Assembly (NCBI GenBank): GCA_030686995.1
Contig: CM060709.1
Coordinates: 129,238,373 to 129,302,372 of the forward strand
Length of the DNA: 64,000 nucleotides
From: Artemisia argyi
Lineage: Eukaryota > Streptophyta > Magnoliopsida > Asterales > Asteraceae
Direction: 5' to 3'
The position numbers and the translations under genes were made by a program. The stretch's first letter is position 1, and the number at the start of each line of letters is the position of its first letter. Under the pieces are notes generated by a model, which did not search any database, was not told the origin of the DNA, and saw nothing but the letters and a program-made list of their open reading frames with translations. Of this stretch, positions 38,603 to 50,686 are shown piece after piece.

Positions 38603-39075
38603 TTAATTTTTAACCGAAACCTCTTAGATATAATATTTGCAAAACTCATATTAAAGTTATATGCGCAAACAAAAAATCTAGGCCATGACATTCAAAAACG
38701 GACTATCGACATGCAAAGTCAGACAAAGTTTTGTCAACCAAAAAACATATATATCATAATAAAAAAGCCTTGCTACAACGCGCGGGGTGTTATTTTTCTC
38801 GTTTTCGCTAATAATGAATAAAACAATATAGTATTTGATCTAGAATTTTTCTAGTGAGTTTGATCAAGGCCATCAAAAGATGGAGCATAGACCGATCTAG
38901 TTATGTGTCACCCTTTATCTTATATGATGTGAGCAGTAGATTAATTCATATTTTTTATTTTATTTATTTATTTATTTTTCCTTCTTTGCGCGATTTAGAA
39001 AACTGACGTGATACAAGGATTTATAAACTATAGTACTCTAGCATATTAACCTCATCTTTATTTATTTTATTTATA

Positions 39076-39329
39076 CTACCTCTGTCCCACATTAAATGTC
39101 CATTTCAACTTTTTGGAATTTTTTTGTTCTAACTTTAACTTTAAATTCTATTATTTGCGTTATATAATTCTAAATGCGAAATATATGAATGGTTTGAGTT
39201 TTAAATGTATTTTTATTAGTATAATTTTCATCAACTATTATATAGCACAAATAAAAATATTATAGTTACAGTTGAATAAAAAAGACTCAAAAAAAGTCAA
39301 AATGGACACTTAATATGATACGAAGAGAG
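39076..39329. mobile_element. Older Stowaway MITE
   Basis: CTACCTCTGTCCCACATTAA and a degenerate right end ATATGATACGAAGAGAG, flanked by TA. 254 bp. It has more mismatches than the copy at 38138. Confidence 0.85.
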
Positions 39330-40372
39330 TAATTATAAAGACGTAAGTAATTAATTAGAAATATGATGTTATAACTTATAAGAGAAGGGAGCACATGTAG
39401 ACAGATGTAGTGTATCAAGAAGTAGCAATAGAACTTAGATGATAGATCATGGAAGGGATTTGGTGAAAAGAAAATTTAAAATGATAAGAATAAAATAACG
39501 AATTTCAAAAAAAGATGCAACTCTTTTTATAAATGCATGTAAAATATGTGATTATACAGTTTTCTTATTTTTCTCATTAAAATTTTTTTTCTTAAAACAA
39601 TACATTTATAATTAATAATGAAAAGATAATGATGATTCAAAGAGCAAGTTGGAGTAGTTTCATCATCAAATACATCTTTCCTACAACAAATTGGTTGCTT
39701 AAAGCTGTTTTTAATTGAAACTTTGCAATCAAAGGGGCTAGTGAACAATAATATATGACCATGTAGGTGCCTTTACAGTTGCATAACCATATGATTCAAT
39801 GAATAAAGGTGTCCATGGAATCATTCATTTAGTATATTCAAATTCTGGTAACTAAAGATACTTTCTTTTGATTTAAAGTGTTCAACTTCTATTGTGGCTT
39901 TTGGGTCAAGTTTACTCTTCATCACTTTTATGCCAATTTTTTTGAATTGCATGAGTAACTTACATATTTAACTAGCTTATAACCCTGTTATCACAGGTGA
40001 CTAAAGTTTAGATGCAAGTTAGTTTTGTTGGTTATTCATAATAAATTCTACGATATTGCTTCGATTTAACGGGAATTAAGTATCATCCGTGAGATTATGC
40101 TACAACAATTTAGAAAACTAAAACAAGAGTACAAGTTTATTCAAACCAATTTCCAATATACAAATCGATACACAGCTGCTAAAAGAATACAAATTTTTAG
40201 ACTTGACATAAATCATAAAATATCACACTTAATAAATTACAAACAAATATCTACCTAAGAAATTACAGAAATCAAATTACGTACAAAGTAACACCAACAA
40301 TGAACATCATAAAAACATCATCAACTTCAAACCAAACAAACAAACCGTAAAAAGAGAACTCTTTTTTTACCT
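39330..40372. other. Intergenic region downstream of the dehydrin-like gene
   Basis: AT-rich, no ORF of interest. It would contain the 3' untranslated region of the minus-strand gene close to 40372. Confidence 0.6.
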
Positions 40373-43300
40373 CTAGTAATGTGTCTTTTCCTTCTTTTCT
40401 TCACTCTTTGAATGACTATGCCCATGAAGCTTCTCCTTAATCTTTTCAAAGATGCCCTTCTTCTCCTTGTGCTCGACTTCGACAGTGGCATACTCGTTAT
40501 GTGACACCACCGGGTGTGGTGGTGGAGCAACGACACAATCCTCCTCGACCTTTTCGACAACTATAACTTCTTCGTAGTGCTTAACAGGGGCACAAGTCTC
40601 TTCCTCATGTTTTTTCAACTTTTCAAGTTCTTTCTTTTCTTTCTCCTCTTCTTTCTTCTCCTTGTGCTCCTCAATTTTCTTCTCGATTTTCCATTTGTCC
40701 TCTTCAATTTTTCCCTTCATCTCTTCAGTTACATGCTCAACCTTTTCCTTGAATTCTTCTACCTTCTCCTCGATCTTCTCTTTATCCTCTTCTAGTTTGC
40801 ACTCAACGGTTTCTTTGAGTTCTTCGGCTTTATACTTAGCTTCCTTTACTTCCTCCTTTAGTTTTTCTTTTAGTTCTTCCTCTTTGTACTCGATCTCGTA
40901 TTTTTTCTCCTTGATATCTTTTTTAATCTCTTCTTCCTTACACTCGACATCTTCCTTGACTTCTTTAATTTTCTCCTTAATTTTCTCTTTTTCCTCTTCG
41001 ACTTTACACTCAACAGTTTCCTTGATTTCTTCTATTTTATACTTGGCCTCCTCTATTTCTTCCTTAAGTTTTTCCTCACGCTTCTCCTTCTTGTATTCGC
41101 TCTCGTATTCCTTTTCCTTAATTTTCTCTTTGGCCTCTTCTATTTCACATTCGATCTTCTCCTCCAGTTTTTCTTTTTTGTACTTGCCTTCATCAATTTT
41201 TTCCTCGATCTTTTCCTTGATTTCTTCAATTTTCTTCTCAATTTTTTCTTTATCCTCTTCTACTTTACACTCGACCTTCTCCTTGAGTTCATCTATTTTG
41301 TATTTGGCCTCTTCAATTTCTTCAACTAGTTTTTCCTTAAGCTCTTCTTTTTTATACTTGGCCTCATACTCTTTATCTTTAATCTCCTCTTTTGCTCCTT
41401 CTACTTCACACTCAAGTTTTTCCTTAAGCTCCTCCTCTTTGTACTTTACCTCGTCTACTTTCTCCTCAATCTTTTCCTTAATCTCTTCTATTTTTTCTTT
41501 GATTTTCTCTTTGTCTTCCTCTACTTTGCATTCCTCATTCTCCTTTAATTCTTCTAATTTGTACTTAGCTTCCTCAATCTCTTCTTTGAGTTTTTCCTTG
41601 TGCTCTTCATTTTCATACTTGGCCTCATGTTCTTTTTCTTTAATTTCAGCTTTGGCCTCTTCTACTTCACACTCAAGTTTTTCCTTAAGCTCCTCCTCTT
41701 TGTACTTTACCTCGTCTACTTTCTCCTCAATCTTTTCCTTAATCTCTTCTATTTTTTCTTTGATTTTCTCTTTGTCTTCTTCTACTTTGCATTCCACATT
41801 CTCCTTTAATTCTTCTAATTTGTACTTAACTTCCTCAATCTCTTCTTTGAGTTTTTCCTTGTGCTCTTCATTTTTATACTTGGCTTCATGTTCTTTTTCT
41901 TTAATTTCAACTTTGGCCTCTTCTACTTCACACTCTACCTTCTCCTTTAGTTCCTCTATCTTTTCCTTCACCTCTTCAACTTTGTGCTCGACTTTTTCTT
42001 TGAGTTCTTCTATTTTCTCCTCAACTTTCTCTTTGTCTTCTTCAGCTTCACACTCAACATTCTCCTTGACTTCCTCACTTTTGTACTTGATCTCAAATTC
42101 CTTTTCCTTAATTTCCTCTTTCACTTCTTCTACTTCACATTCTATCTTTTCCTTAAGTTCCTCTTTTTTGTACTCGGCTTCTTCTACTTTGAGCTCGATT
42201 TTTTCTTTCAATTCTTCCAGTTTCTCCTCAATTTTCTCTTTCTCTTCTTCTACTTTACACTCAATATTTTCCTTGACTTCTTCTATTTTGTACTTGGCCT
42301 CTTCTATTTCTTCTTTGAGCTTGTTTTTGTGCTCTTCGTTTTTGTATTTGGCCTCATATTCTTTTTCCTTGATCTTCTCTTTGGCCTCTTCTACTTCACA
42401 CTCGATCTTTTCTTTGAGTTCTTCTATTTTGTATTTGGCCTCTTCTACTTCCTCTTTAAGTTTTTCCTTGAGCTCTTCTTTTTTGAACTCGCCCTCGTAC
42501 TCTTGTTCTTTGATCTTCTCTTTGACCTCCTCTATTGCACAGTCAATTTTTTCTTCGAGTGCTTCTATTTTCTCCTCGATTTTCTCTTTCACCTCGACTA
42601 CTTTACTCTCAACGTTTTCCTTGAGCTCTTCTATTTTGTACTTAACCTCCTCTACCTCATGCTTGAGTTTTTCCTTGTGCTCTTCCTCTTTGTATTCAAC
42701 TTCACATTCTTTTTCCTTGATTTTCTCTTTAGTCTCTTCCACGTTGCATTCGATCTTTTCCTTTAGTTCATCTTCTTTGTACTTCACTTCGTCCACTTTG
42801 TCTTCAATTTTTTCTTTTAGTTCTTCTATTTCCTCCTTGATTTTCTCTTTGTCCTCTTCCACCTCGCACTCAACCTTCTCTTTCAACTCTTCTAATTTGT
42901 ATTTTTCCTCGTGTACTTTCTCAGCAAATTTCTCCTTCGTCTCTTCTATTTTCTCATCAAACTTTTCTTTCAAGTCATGTGTCTTCTTTTGTTCACCAAC
43001 ACACTCTTCCTTGTAAGACTGCAAATGTGCAAAAAGCAGATATTTTATGTTAAAATCCCAAATGAAAAAACTTGGCATCAAACATTATATATGTAATCAA
43101 ATAAGTAACTTCATCTTTGTTTTAGCAAACTCTGGGTTTTCTTGGTAACATCTCTAGACTATTGATGTGTATTACATAAAATAAGCGGATAGCTACTAAG
43201 ATATGACCAACAAAGCTAAAAGAAAAACAATGAAAAACAAAAAAATCATATCACAATTGATAGTGTAAGAAATCTACTATATTAAGAGATACACAAAGTA

Positions 43301-44085
43301 CAACAATCAAAGAATCCCTTTCATCAAATGTAGACATATACACTTTCTGATATGTCCATCATGTGAGCTTGTATTTGCTTTATGACTTTTAAACTTTTGT
43401 GACACATGCATACTTAAACTTTTAGGATAAATTACATGCATGAGATAGACATACCAATATACCATATAATTAAGATGTGACCAACAATATGGAGAGCAAG
43501 GAATTAGTAAAATTCTACTATTGAGTTTAGTTGTATCACATGATCTTAGAAAGATTCTAGAGTACAACTAGCTAGGTCATAAACAAAGTACAACACAACA
43601 AATCACATATTCTCTTACCCAAATATGAGAACATTATGCATGTGAGTTTATCAATACATAGGCATACATATAACGAAATTATACAACTTACTAGATGCTA
43701 AATGGTCCTTAAAAGGAACAACCAGATGCACAAAGTATAAGAACATAATTAAGCATGTGAATAATTTTATTAACATTTGATCATAATATATAGTATAATC
43801 ACATTTCTGCTTTACGTTTGCTTATTTATACTTGCTCTTTAAGTTGCATGCATATATATACATCTACAGATCTTGTAATCAAACAACTTTCAAGGGTTAT
43901 TTGGAAATACGTTTCACAGTGATTATGTTTATTATCTACAGCTTAAAAACACATACTAATGATGGTGATTATCTGTAAATATAAAGGAAACTTACATTGT
44001 TGCAATTGTCTTCACGCAATATCACTACCTCAGTTGTTTCACAGTACTCTTCAGTTTTCGGGGCTTGGTGGTAATTGTCAGCCAT
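40373..44085 (-). CDS. Giant dehydrin-like protein with Lys/Glu helical repeats (two exons)
   Basis: Exon 1 is 44085-43996 (30 codons, MADNYHQAPKTEEYCETTEV), with a GTAAGT donor at 43995. Exon 2 is 43018-40373 after a TTTGCAG acceptor; the intron is 977 bp, phase 0. The product is 911 residues. About residues 45-820 are nine tandem units of roughly 90 residues made of KEKIEE/EELKEK steps, predicted as continuous alpha helix, with a Cys in VEC(E/K)VEE about every 45 residues. A PPPHPVV linker and, at residues 882-896, EKKGIFEKIKEKLHG follow; the latter matches the dehydrin K-segment EKKGIMDKIKEKLPG. Tail HSHSKSEEKKEKTHY. There is no Y- or F-segment and no poly-Ser. Dehydrins are usually 100-400 residues and lack Cys, so this is atypical. 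Stress protection and membrane binding through the K-segment are inferred. The uninterrupted frame suggests a working gene. Confidence 0.85.
43019..43995 (-). other. Intron of the dehydrin-like gene
   Basis: Bounded by GTAAGT and TTGCAG on the minus strand. AT-rich, with no nested gene. Confidence 0.8.
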
Positions 44086-44285
44086 TATCTCGATCAGCAA
44101 CACAAGAACAAAACGTACGTAGTAACTTAAGCAAAAAAGATCAAAGCAAAAACAAACAGGGAGACGTAAAACACGTAGCAGCAAATTAGAACAAGAATAT
44201 GAATTAGCTAGGGTTTGCTTATAACAAATGAAATTATAAATGCTTTATATGAATGAATGTGTGCACTAGAGAGAAGCAAATGGTG

Positions 44286-44293
44286 TTTATATA
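44286..44293 (-). promoter_or_regulatory. TATA box of the dehydrin-like gene
   Basis: TATATAAA on the minus strand, about 200 bp upstream of the ATG. ACGT-core motifs occur near 44115 and 44172-44175, but no clear ABRE or DRE was found. Confidence 0.6.
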
Positions 44294-45173
44294 GGACATT
44301 ACCAGGCGTAGATGGGCGCGAATAGGATTGAAAAAATATGAATAAAGAAATGAAGGTGGCTTATTGGTCATAAATTGCCAAACCATTAAAATATGACGGT
44401 GGCTTATTGGTCTATGTGTTACTTGCTGCCCAATTCACGCGCCAATATTCTCTAAAAACATTTTCTTGTAAACTACCGAAAAGTACAATAGGAACTAATT
44501 ACATAAATACGTACATTATGAATCCAAGGTAATTAAAATCACATCATGCACTAAACTATAAATCAAGTTAAACCTAGCGGTTGATATTTAGGTTAAGCCG
44601 TACGTACATAAGCTCTCTTTTGGTAGACATGCAAAAGATGTAGAAATTCATGGAAACAGTATCCTTACTTTTGGGTTTAACTTGTGATAAAAGTATAATA
44701 TGTCTAAGTTCCCCATCCCTCATACCGCGTTTACATGGATTGAGTGTTGTTGTTGAAAAAGAAGTACGTACAAGCGGTTGTATTATATATATATATATAT
44801 TCGGTTATTAACAAGTGTTTAGGTCAAAATATAGTAATGTATCTAAACTTTTCTTTCATTCTATGTCATCAATTTTCAGAAGGTATTCTAATATGCACAT
44901 ACGTATGGTTGACGTGGCAAAAGTATTTTGATAAAGAAATTTATGTAATACGGAGTATATATGTACGTTATCCGAATGTGCATATTTCAACATATAGTGA
45001 AACAACAAACAAGTTCAAATATTTAATCGGCACATTAATGAAAATCAATCTCTATTATTATATTCTAAACTCTTCCAATTATCACTTTTTAGTTTTTACC
45101 GCTCTTTAATTATATAGTCAACAGAATAATATTGTTGAAACCTAGTGGGAGAAAACAAATCTAAATGCCCATG
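44294..45173. other. Upstream region of the dehydrin-like gene
   Basis: AT-rich intergenic sequence with CTTATTGGT/CCAAT-type motifs near 44350 and 44402 and a short (TA)n at 44775. A plus-strand 121-codon frame (44744-45109) has no recognisable content. Confidence 0.5.
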
Positions 45174-45176
45174 TAA

Positions 45177-45394
45177 GAGCATCTACAATGGGGGAAAGTC
45201 TTAAAGACTTTTTGCATTTAATGCATTTAATGCAAATCCATTTAATGCCTAAAGACTTCTATGAAAGACTTGGTGTTTACCAAGCTTTTGCAAAAAGCTT
45301 TCCAAAAAGCTAGTCATGCAATGGAAAAAACTATGTCAAAACACTTTTTGTAATAGTAAAAAGTCTTTATGTGTTTTTACCATTGTAGATGCTC
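45177..45394. mobile_element. PIF/Harbinger (Tourist-like) MITE
   Basis: GAGCATCTACAATGG and CCATTGTAGATGCTC terminal inverted repeats, flanked by TAA duplications (45174-45176 and 45395-45397). 218 bp, no coding capacity. Confidence 0.92.
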
Positions 45395-45794
45395 TAAGGG
45401 ATAAGGATTCAAGCAAGTTAGGTTTGAGACTTTGAGCTAGTAGTTTTATAATAATCGGGTACTATTTGTTTTCTTTTCCTCTAAATTGTTACATCCACTC
45501 AATTAAAAAATAGAAGACTCTTTAACAACTTCCTATGACTTTACCAAAATACTAGTACTATTTTTCAATGTCATTTTCTTACAGTAGATTCTTTTGTTAT
45601 ATTTCTTAGCTAGCATGCGGGCATAAGATATAAAACTTACATTGTAACGTAACTGTTTACATGTAGTGCGACTCAATTCCAACTGAGACAAAGTGTATTA
45701 TTTCGTCTTCTTAAAAATCCCTATAATATATTGCCGTCGGTTAAATTAAACGATATTGAATCATCGCAAAAGTGGTCAAGTGGTCAATCACTCA

Positions 45795-45958
45795 CAGGGA
45801 CGGAGCTAGGGGTTCCCACGGGTGCCCGTGCACCCCATGTTAACATCGATTTTTCTTACAGACATATTAAATGCACCCGGTTCATCGAAATATATTTATA
45901 GTGTTAGTGTTCAATTTTTTTGTGCACCCGGTTACATTTAGTCTTGATTCCGTCCCTG
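45795..45958. mobile_element. hAT MITE, copy 1
   Basis: CAGGGACGGA and TCCGTCCCTG ends, flanked by a perfect 8-bp duplication ATCACTCA (45787-45794 and 45959-45966). 164 bp. Shares GGAGCTAGGGG and TGCACCC segments with the copy at 46267. Confidence 0.93.
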
Positions 45959-46266
45959 ATCACTCATATGTATTCACAAAGAAGTCACGTAAATGTTCAA
46001 ACATAGCTAGGTATATTTCTTAGTGTTAGCCAGTGAAAGGGTCAGAAACGGTCACAATGATATGATACTCTACTTTATCACGTATATGTGAGTCTTTGAC
46101 ACGCCGTTCTGAGTAACCTAATTTTCATATATTGTTAATTTGATAGTGAATTTCGGTTAAGTTGCAATTAAGACGCGGACAATCAAAGTCTTTCTTACCT
46201 CACAAGTTAAACAAGCCGTGGAAACATTGTTTCTAATTTCTTGAAAACTTCACTAACTAAAGTAAG

Positions 46267-46453
46267 CTGGGACGGAGCTAGGGGGTTCTCGCGGGTGCCC
46301 GAGAACCCCATGAATTTTTTGTATATAGTGTTAATTTTTGAAAAAAAACGTTTATTTTTCCTAAATGCACCTAGTCTTTAGAAATGTGTTTCTAATATTA
46401 CGTTTCAAAAGATTTTGTGCACCCAATTATATTTGGTCATGACTTCATCCCGG
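46267..46453. mobile_element. hAT MITE, copy 2
   Basis: CTGGGACGGAGC at the left and CATCCCGG at the right, flanked by the perfect 8-bp duplication AAAGTAAG (46259-46266 and 46454-46461). 187 bp, same family as 45795-45958 but more decayed. Confidence 0.88.
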
Positions 46454-46708
46454 AAAGTAAGAATTTTGTTAGTACTATTTGGACAACGGGGCGGCTTCAA
46501 TGGAAGGAATAAAAGCATGTTTTGTTTGGCGAAAAGAAGCTTTGGACACGCTGTCATGCATTATTATATCCTAGTTGTCAATTGCCACGTCGGATGCCAC
46601 GTGAAGTCCACATAAAACTGGGTCCCACGCACCGAAATGTGTTTGAAATAATGGAGCAGGTGGAATGATACGTCGTCGTGTTGTGGTTTAATGGCGGCTA
46701 CAGTGACC

Positions 46709-46759
46709 ACCAACTCCTCTAATTTTTTTTTTTTTTTTGAACAACCAACTCCTCTAATT
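46709..46759 (-). mobile_element. Poly(A) micro-retroposon with 16-bp duplication
   Basis: ACCAACTCCTCTAATT occurs at 46709-46724 and 46744-46759. Between them is T14 followed by GAACA, which on the minus strand is a 5-bp stub plus poly(A). Confidence 0.75.
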
Positions 46760-47136
46760 GGCTATATCAATTTTGCTGCACTTTTGTGCATGTGGACCCT
46801 TTTTCTAACTAGGTCGGTTTGACCATCCTTTAACCGGGGGCAGACTGAGGAGCGTGCTCGTTAAAATTACGATATTGATGTTAAGATCTTATGATAAAAC
46901 TATGCAAAAATGATTTCTTACTCATATAGTATCTTTGTAAGATAGGATCTAATTTATAGAATCTCGAATCATAAAATCTTAAGATCTTGTTCGAACCGAT
47001 TTTACTTTATATTTTCTCAAACCATACGTTAAAAAAACTACAATTTAGGTATCAAGTCTTGTAGAATATAAAAAACAAGAGGCTAATTTTATTAAATAAT
47101 AATACATAATCATAATTTTAACCTAATTTTTTTATG

Positions 47137-47182
<46 letters not shown>

Positions 47183-47965
47183 TGTAAATTTGCATAATTT
47201 TACAATGTTTATTAAAAAAAATGACACTATATTAGAATCTTAAGATTCATATCCTCTTACGTTAGAACGATACTGAGTAGGATTTCATTAATTTTAAATA
47301 TACCCAAAATATAATCATTGAATGCATTGTATACAATGCTTTTAAAGCATCATTTGGTTAAATATGAAATTTTTCATGATTTTGTTTGGTAGATATGAAA
47401 ATGCCCCTTATTTTTTAATATACTTATTATATATTTTCTTACTTATACATCATATTTTTGCTCAAAAAAGTTTCCCCATAATACGAAGTACAAACAGTTT
47501 TCTACACGCAAAGGTAAGCCCAATCAACACAAATGATGCATGTATTTTAAAACATTGAATTGACGTCCACTAGCTAGGAAACTTTACATTCTAATATTCT
47601 ATACCTCGACTAGCTAGGAGCCATTTTTTGGAGGAAAAAAAAAAAAAAAAGGAGCCATCTCATATAAAATAATAATAGTGGTTATAAAACTCATAGATGG
47701 TGATGTACGCAAATTCAGGCAATTGTCTAACAACTATGTTTATTTAAATATTTGGTATATTATCATGACGAAGAGATGTTTCTTAATGTTCTTTTAGAAG
47801 ATAATCAAAGTTCTTTTGTTCCTATTAGAACATTGAAGTTGGAAGTCGTAATCCTATTCGTCATTTTCATAATGACATAATTACCTGAACAACTTGTGAA
47901 TTTAAAAAGATAAGTCGAGACATCAGTTTTGAATTGTTTTGCCATGGCATTTTGTATTTAGAAAG

Positions 47966-48011
<46 letters not shown>

Positions 48012-48587
48012 TCTAACTTATCCTGTTAAACTTCGGTAAAGTCTAAGACATTGCACATCAGAAAGACTTTTTTATATTACAGTTGCAATTATATATAACG
48101 TTTTGCTAATCATGGTTGTAAGATTTATGGTCTAGATGATATTTTTTGTTACAATTGGTTGAAGTTGTATCGTTGTATACGATCAAAATCAAGTGTTAGT
48201 TTAGTCATATATTCAATATGTGTCCTCTTTACTTGGGACCCAAAATTAAAAATCATGAGGTTCATTTTATATAAAGCAAAGAAAACTTGTAGCATATAAA
48301 TTTGGGATTAGGTGCATTTTTGAAAATCAATATATTTGACATAAGTTTACATTTCGCATAAAAAATCTATGTGGTTCACGGGCACCCATAAAAGTATGGA
48401 ACCGCCATGAGTCCAATATTAGTTCTTATTTTATCGAAAATGCGACTTGAACACCATCGGATCAACCACTTGGGTTGATGGTCATCTACTATACCTTTGC
48501 TGCTGCACATCTCTGCATTTTTAAATGTTTCCAACAATGCTAAGATATCAGGTAGAAAGCACTTTGGGCTAATTAACTTGGATAATT

Positions 48588-48638
48588 TTTTTCTTATGCA
48601 TACTTTTTTTTTTTGAAAGGTTTTTCTTATGCATACTT
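48588..48638 (-). mobile_element. Poly(A) micro-retroposon with 18-bp duplication
   Basis: TTTTTCTTATGCATACTT occurs at 48588-48605 and 48621-48638. The 15-bp insert is T9 plus GAAAGG (CCTTTC plus poly(A) on the minus strand). Confidence 0.75.
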
Positions 48639-48787
48639 GCACACTACAATAAATTGGGCCAACACCCAAGAGTATTTTCCAGGGAATCTTTTCGTAAGAA
48701 ATTACCTATAGAATTCCAACAATTTTCCAACGGATAATAGCACAACTATTAGTAACTACTTTCCTAGTGTTTTTCTAGCGATTAAAG

Positions 48788-48828
<41 letters not shown>

Positions 48829-49474
48829 TGTTTTCCTGATGTTTTCCTTGTTATAATAATAATAATAATAATAATAATAGGATTGGTTTCGCTATTGCTA
48901 GAGGTGTGGGGGCCCAGTTGGTTTCTCGGCTCCCCACCAATTTCTTGTAGAATCCTATTTATTGTTAATACAAGTGATGGTTTATAATAATAATAATAAT
49001 AATAATAACATTCTTGTTACAAGTAAAAAGACGAAAACACCCCTCATATTAGACCCACGTTAGCATATAACGGGAAAAAAATTGCATCATTCGTCTCTAA
49101 GGATGTATATTGTCTAAGGTTTGTTAACGTAAAGGATGCATATTGCCCAACTTATCTGATAGTGATGTAAACTACAAAATTTGGTAAACCTCAAACATGT
49201 ATTACAGAGTTTAGTCATATAAACTGCATACCCTCTTTAAAATTGATGCACGCGCTATTTAAAAATTGACAACATGACAAATTCCATTTTTTTCTTAAGT
49301 ACATACTCTATAAGTCCATAACGAATGCGTCCGCCACCATGTTCTAGGATGGAAGTCTAACAAGATTTTCATCAAAACAAGAATTTGTATCCCCAATACT
49401 AATATAAGACGTCATATATATTAACCTTAACCTTAACCTTATATACATTATGTGTCATACGTAATTAAAGGTAA

Positions 49475-49660
49475 GGGTAAATTGCAAAAATGGTCCTTCA
49501 CGTTCTATGAAATTGCAAAAATGGGACCGAGACAAAAGGTAGTGCAAAAAAGACACCAACGTTTCACATTTTTGCAAAATCGCCACCGAGAGGCCTTTTC
49601 CATTAGTTTTCCCGTTAAGTGCCACGTCCATGAGGGTAGTATCGTCATTTCACGGTTCCC
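49475..49660 (+). repeat. Left TIR of the MULE
   Basis: Runs from GGGTAAATTGC to CACGGTTCCC. It would hold the promoter of the GRF gene. Confidence 0.92.
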
Positions 49661-49811
49661 CGGGTACTAAGCTAGTGACACTGTAACTTGAGGGACTAAA
49701 TTTGCAAGTGATTGTTTGCCTTTTTTGCAAACGGTACACTATCCAGTCCCAGTTAAATATGAATGTTGCAGCACATTAAAGTTTCACACTTTCCGAAATC
49801 TGGCAAAAAAT

Positions 49812-50111
49812 ATGGTCTTGATTTGTGACTGTGGGAAACAAGCAACAATCAAAACAAGCTGGACAAACAGGAACCCAGGACGACGATTCTACTGTTGTCC
49901 TTAATGTGGGTTTTTTGGATGGACGGATCCTCCAATGTGTTGTCGAGCAGTTGCTATGATTCATGGCCTGTTGAGGGCGAGGAATGAGCTTGAAGAAGAG
50001 TTGGAGGAGCAGTTGAGGTTGATGAGGGAGAAGGATCAGCAGATTAAGAAGCTCAACAAATTTCTTATTTTTAGTTGGCTCTTTTTTTTCATTGCCATTA
50101 AGTTGCTTTAG
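49812..50111 (+). pseudogene. GRF zinc-finger protein with C-terminal membrane anchor, one premature stop
   Basis: The frame from ATG 49812 to TAG 50109-50111 would be 99 residues, with one in-frame TAA at 49902-49904. CDCGKQATIKTSWT, then NPGRRFYCCP, CGFFGWTDPP and a Cys-containing MCCRA match the GRF-type zinc finger (C-x-C, then NPGR.F, then CxFFxWxD). A charged coiled coil (LEEELEEQLRLMREKDQQIK) and a hydrophobic tail (FLIFSWLFFFIAIKLL) follow. This zinc finger/coiled-coil/anchor layout is that of the many small At4g04775-like plant proteins. It lies inside the MULE boundaries, 150 bp from the left TIR, and converges on the transposase gene, so I treat it as a second gene of the element. 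Confidence 0.8.
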
Positions 50112-50686
50112 GTTGGTCGTTGGTATGTAGGTGTGTTGACATCTTTCTGGGTTGTATCATCACAGGGTTTAAGGTCATCTCTGGTTTGTATTGCCTTCAT
50201 GTTAATAAAAAGTGTTTGATTTTTGCACTAAAGTGGGATCATGGTTGTTTTGGTTGCTGTTATTATAAGAAGACAAATGTAGTCAATATTACAGAATCAA
50301 TATGCAGTAAACTTGGTTTCTGGTTCCTTATCAACTTTGACTTACAAAAGTCAAAACAAGTTTGGGTCATTCGGTATACTTATGTAGTGGGCATGTTGGG
50401 TCATTAAATATACGTAAGTATATGATGATGGCAAACCACAAATTGTGCACAACATTATACAACAAATAAGTATATGATGATGGCAAACCACAAATTGTGC
50501 ACAACATTATGCAGCGAATAATGATGGTAAACCAAAATGAAAACAAATACCATTCCTAATTAATCAAGTCTAAAAAACAAATCACGTACAAATTATTGTC
50601 AAGAAGACAGAAACTCAGTTACACAATCCATACACTTATTGTGTTAAAACACATGAACAAATAACCAACCCAAGGTTATTGCACCA
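50112..50686. other. Region between the convergent MULE genes
   Basis: No gene. It contains a two-copy 52-bp tandem repeat (50415-50518; TAAGTATATGATGATGGCAA units). Confidence 0.7.

Larger units (their letters stand above)
46462..49474. other. Intergenic region with microsatellites and poly(A) micro-insertions
   Basis: No gene. Contains (AAT)n at 47141-47181, about 48855-48880 and about 48984-49009; T40 at 47969-48008; A27 near 48800-48826; and three short poly(A)/poly(T) insertions with direct repeats (46709-46759, 47616-47658, 48588-48638). ACCTTAACCTTAACCTTA near 49423 is too short to mean anything. Confidence 0.6.

Noticed and set aside
38770..38795. CTACAACGCGCGGGGTGTTA resembling a Helitron terminal hairpin
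   Set aside because: No pairing partner for GCGCGGGG and no CTRR nearby.
39971..40010. ACTAGCTTATAACCCTGTTAT as a minus-strand Helitron 3' end
   Set aside because: A CCTGT/ACAGG hairpin and CTAG|T are present, but the stem is only 5 bp and no TC start was found to the right, toward the gene. Possible but unsupported.
40662..43016. 784-codon plus-strand ORF (and smaller Phe/Leu-rich frames) opposite the dehydrin-like gene
   Set aside because: It mirrors the GAA/GAG/AAG codons of the real gene, which lack stop triplets in reverse. The product is a Ser/Phe low-complexity string with no domain.
44744..45109. 121-codon plus-strand ORF upstream of the dehydrin-like gene
   Set aside because: Tyr/Ile-rich AT composition, starts in a (TA)n tract, no domain or splice context.
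48642..48720. CACTACAATAAATTGGGC as a possible CACTA transposon end
   Set aside because: Only one end is visible. No matching inverted end or 3-bp duplication was found within the intergenic region.
49415..49442. TTAACC repeats suggesting telomere-like DNA
   Set aside because: Three to four hexamers, not the plant TTTAGGG/CCCTAAA unit.
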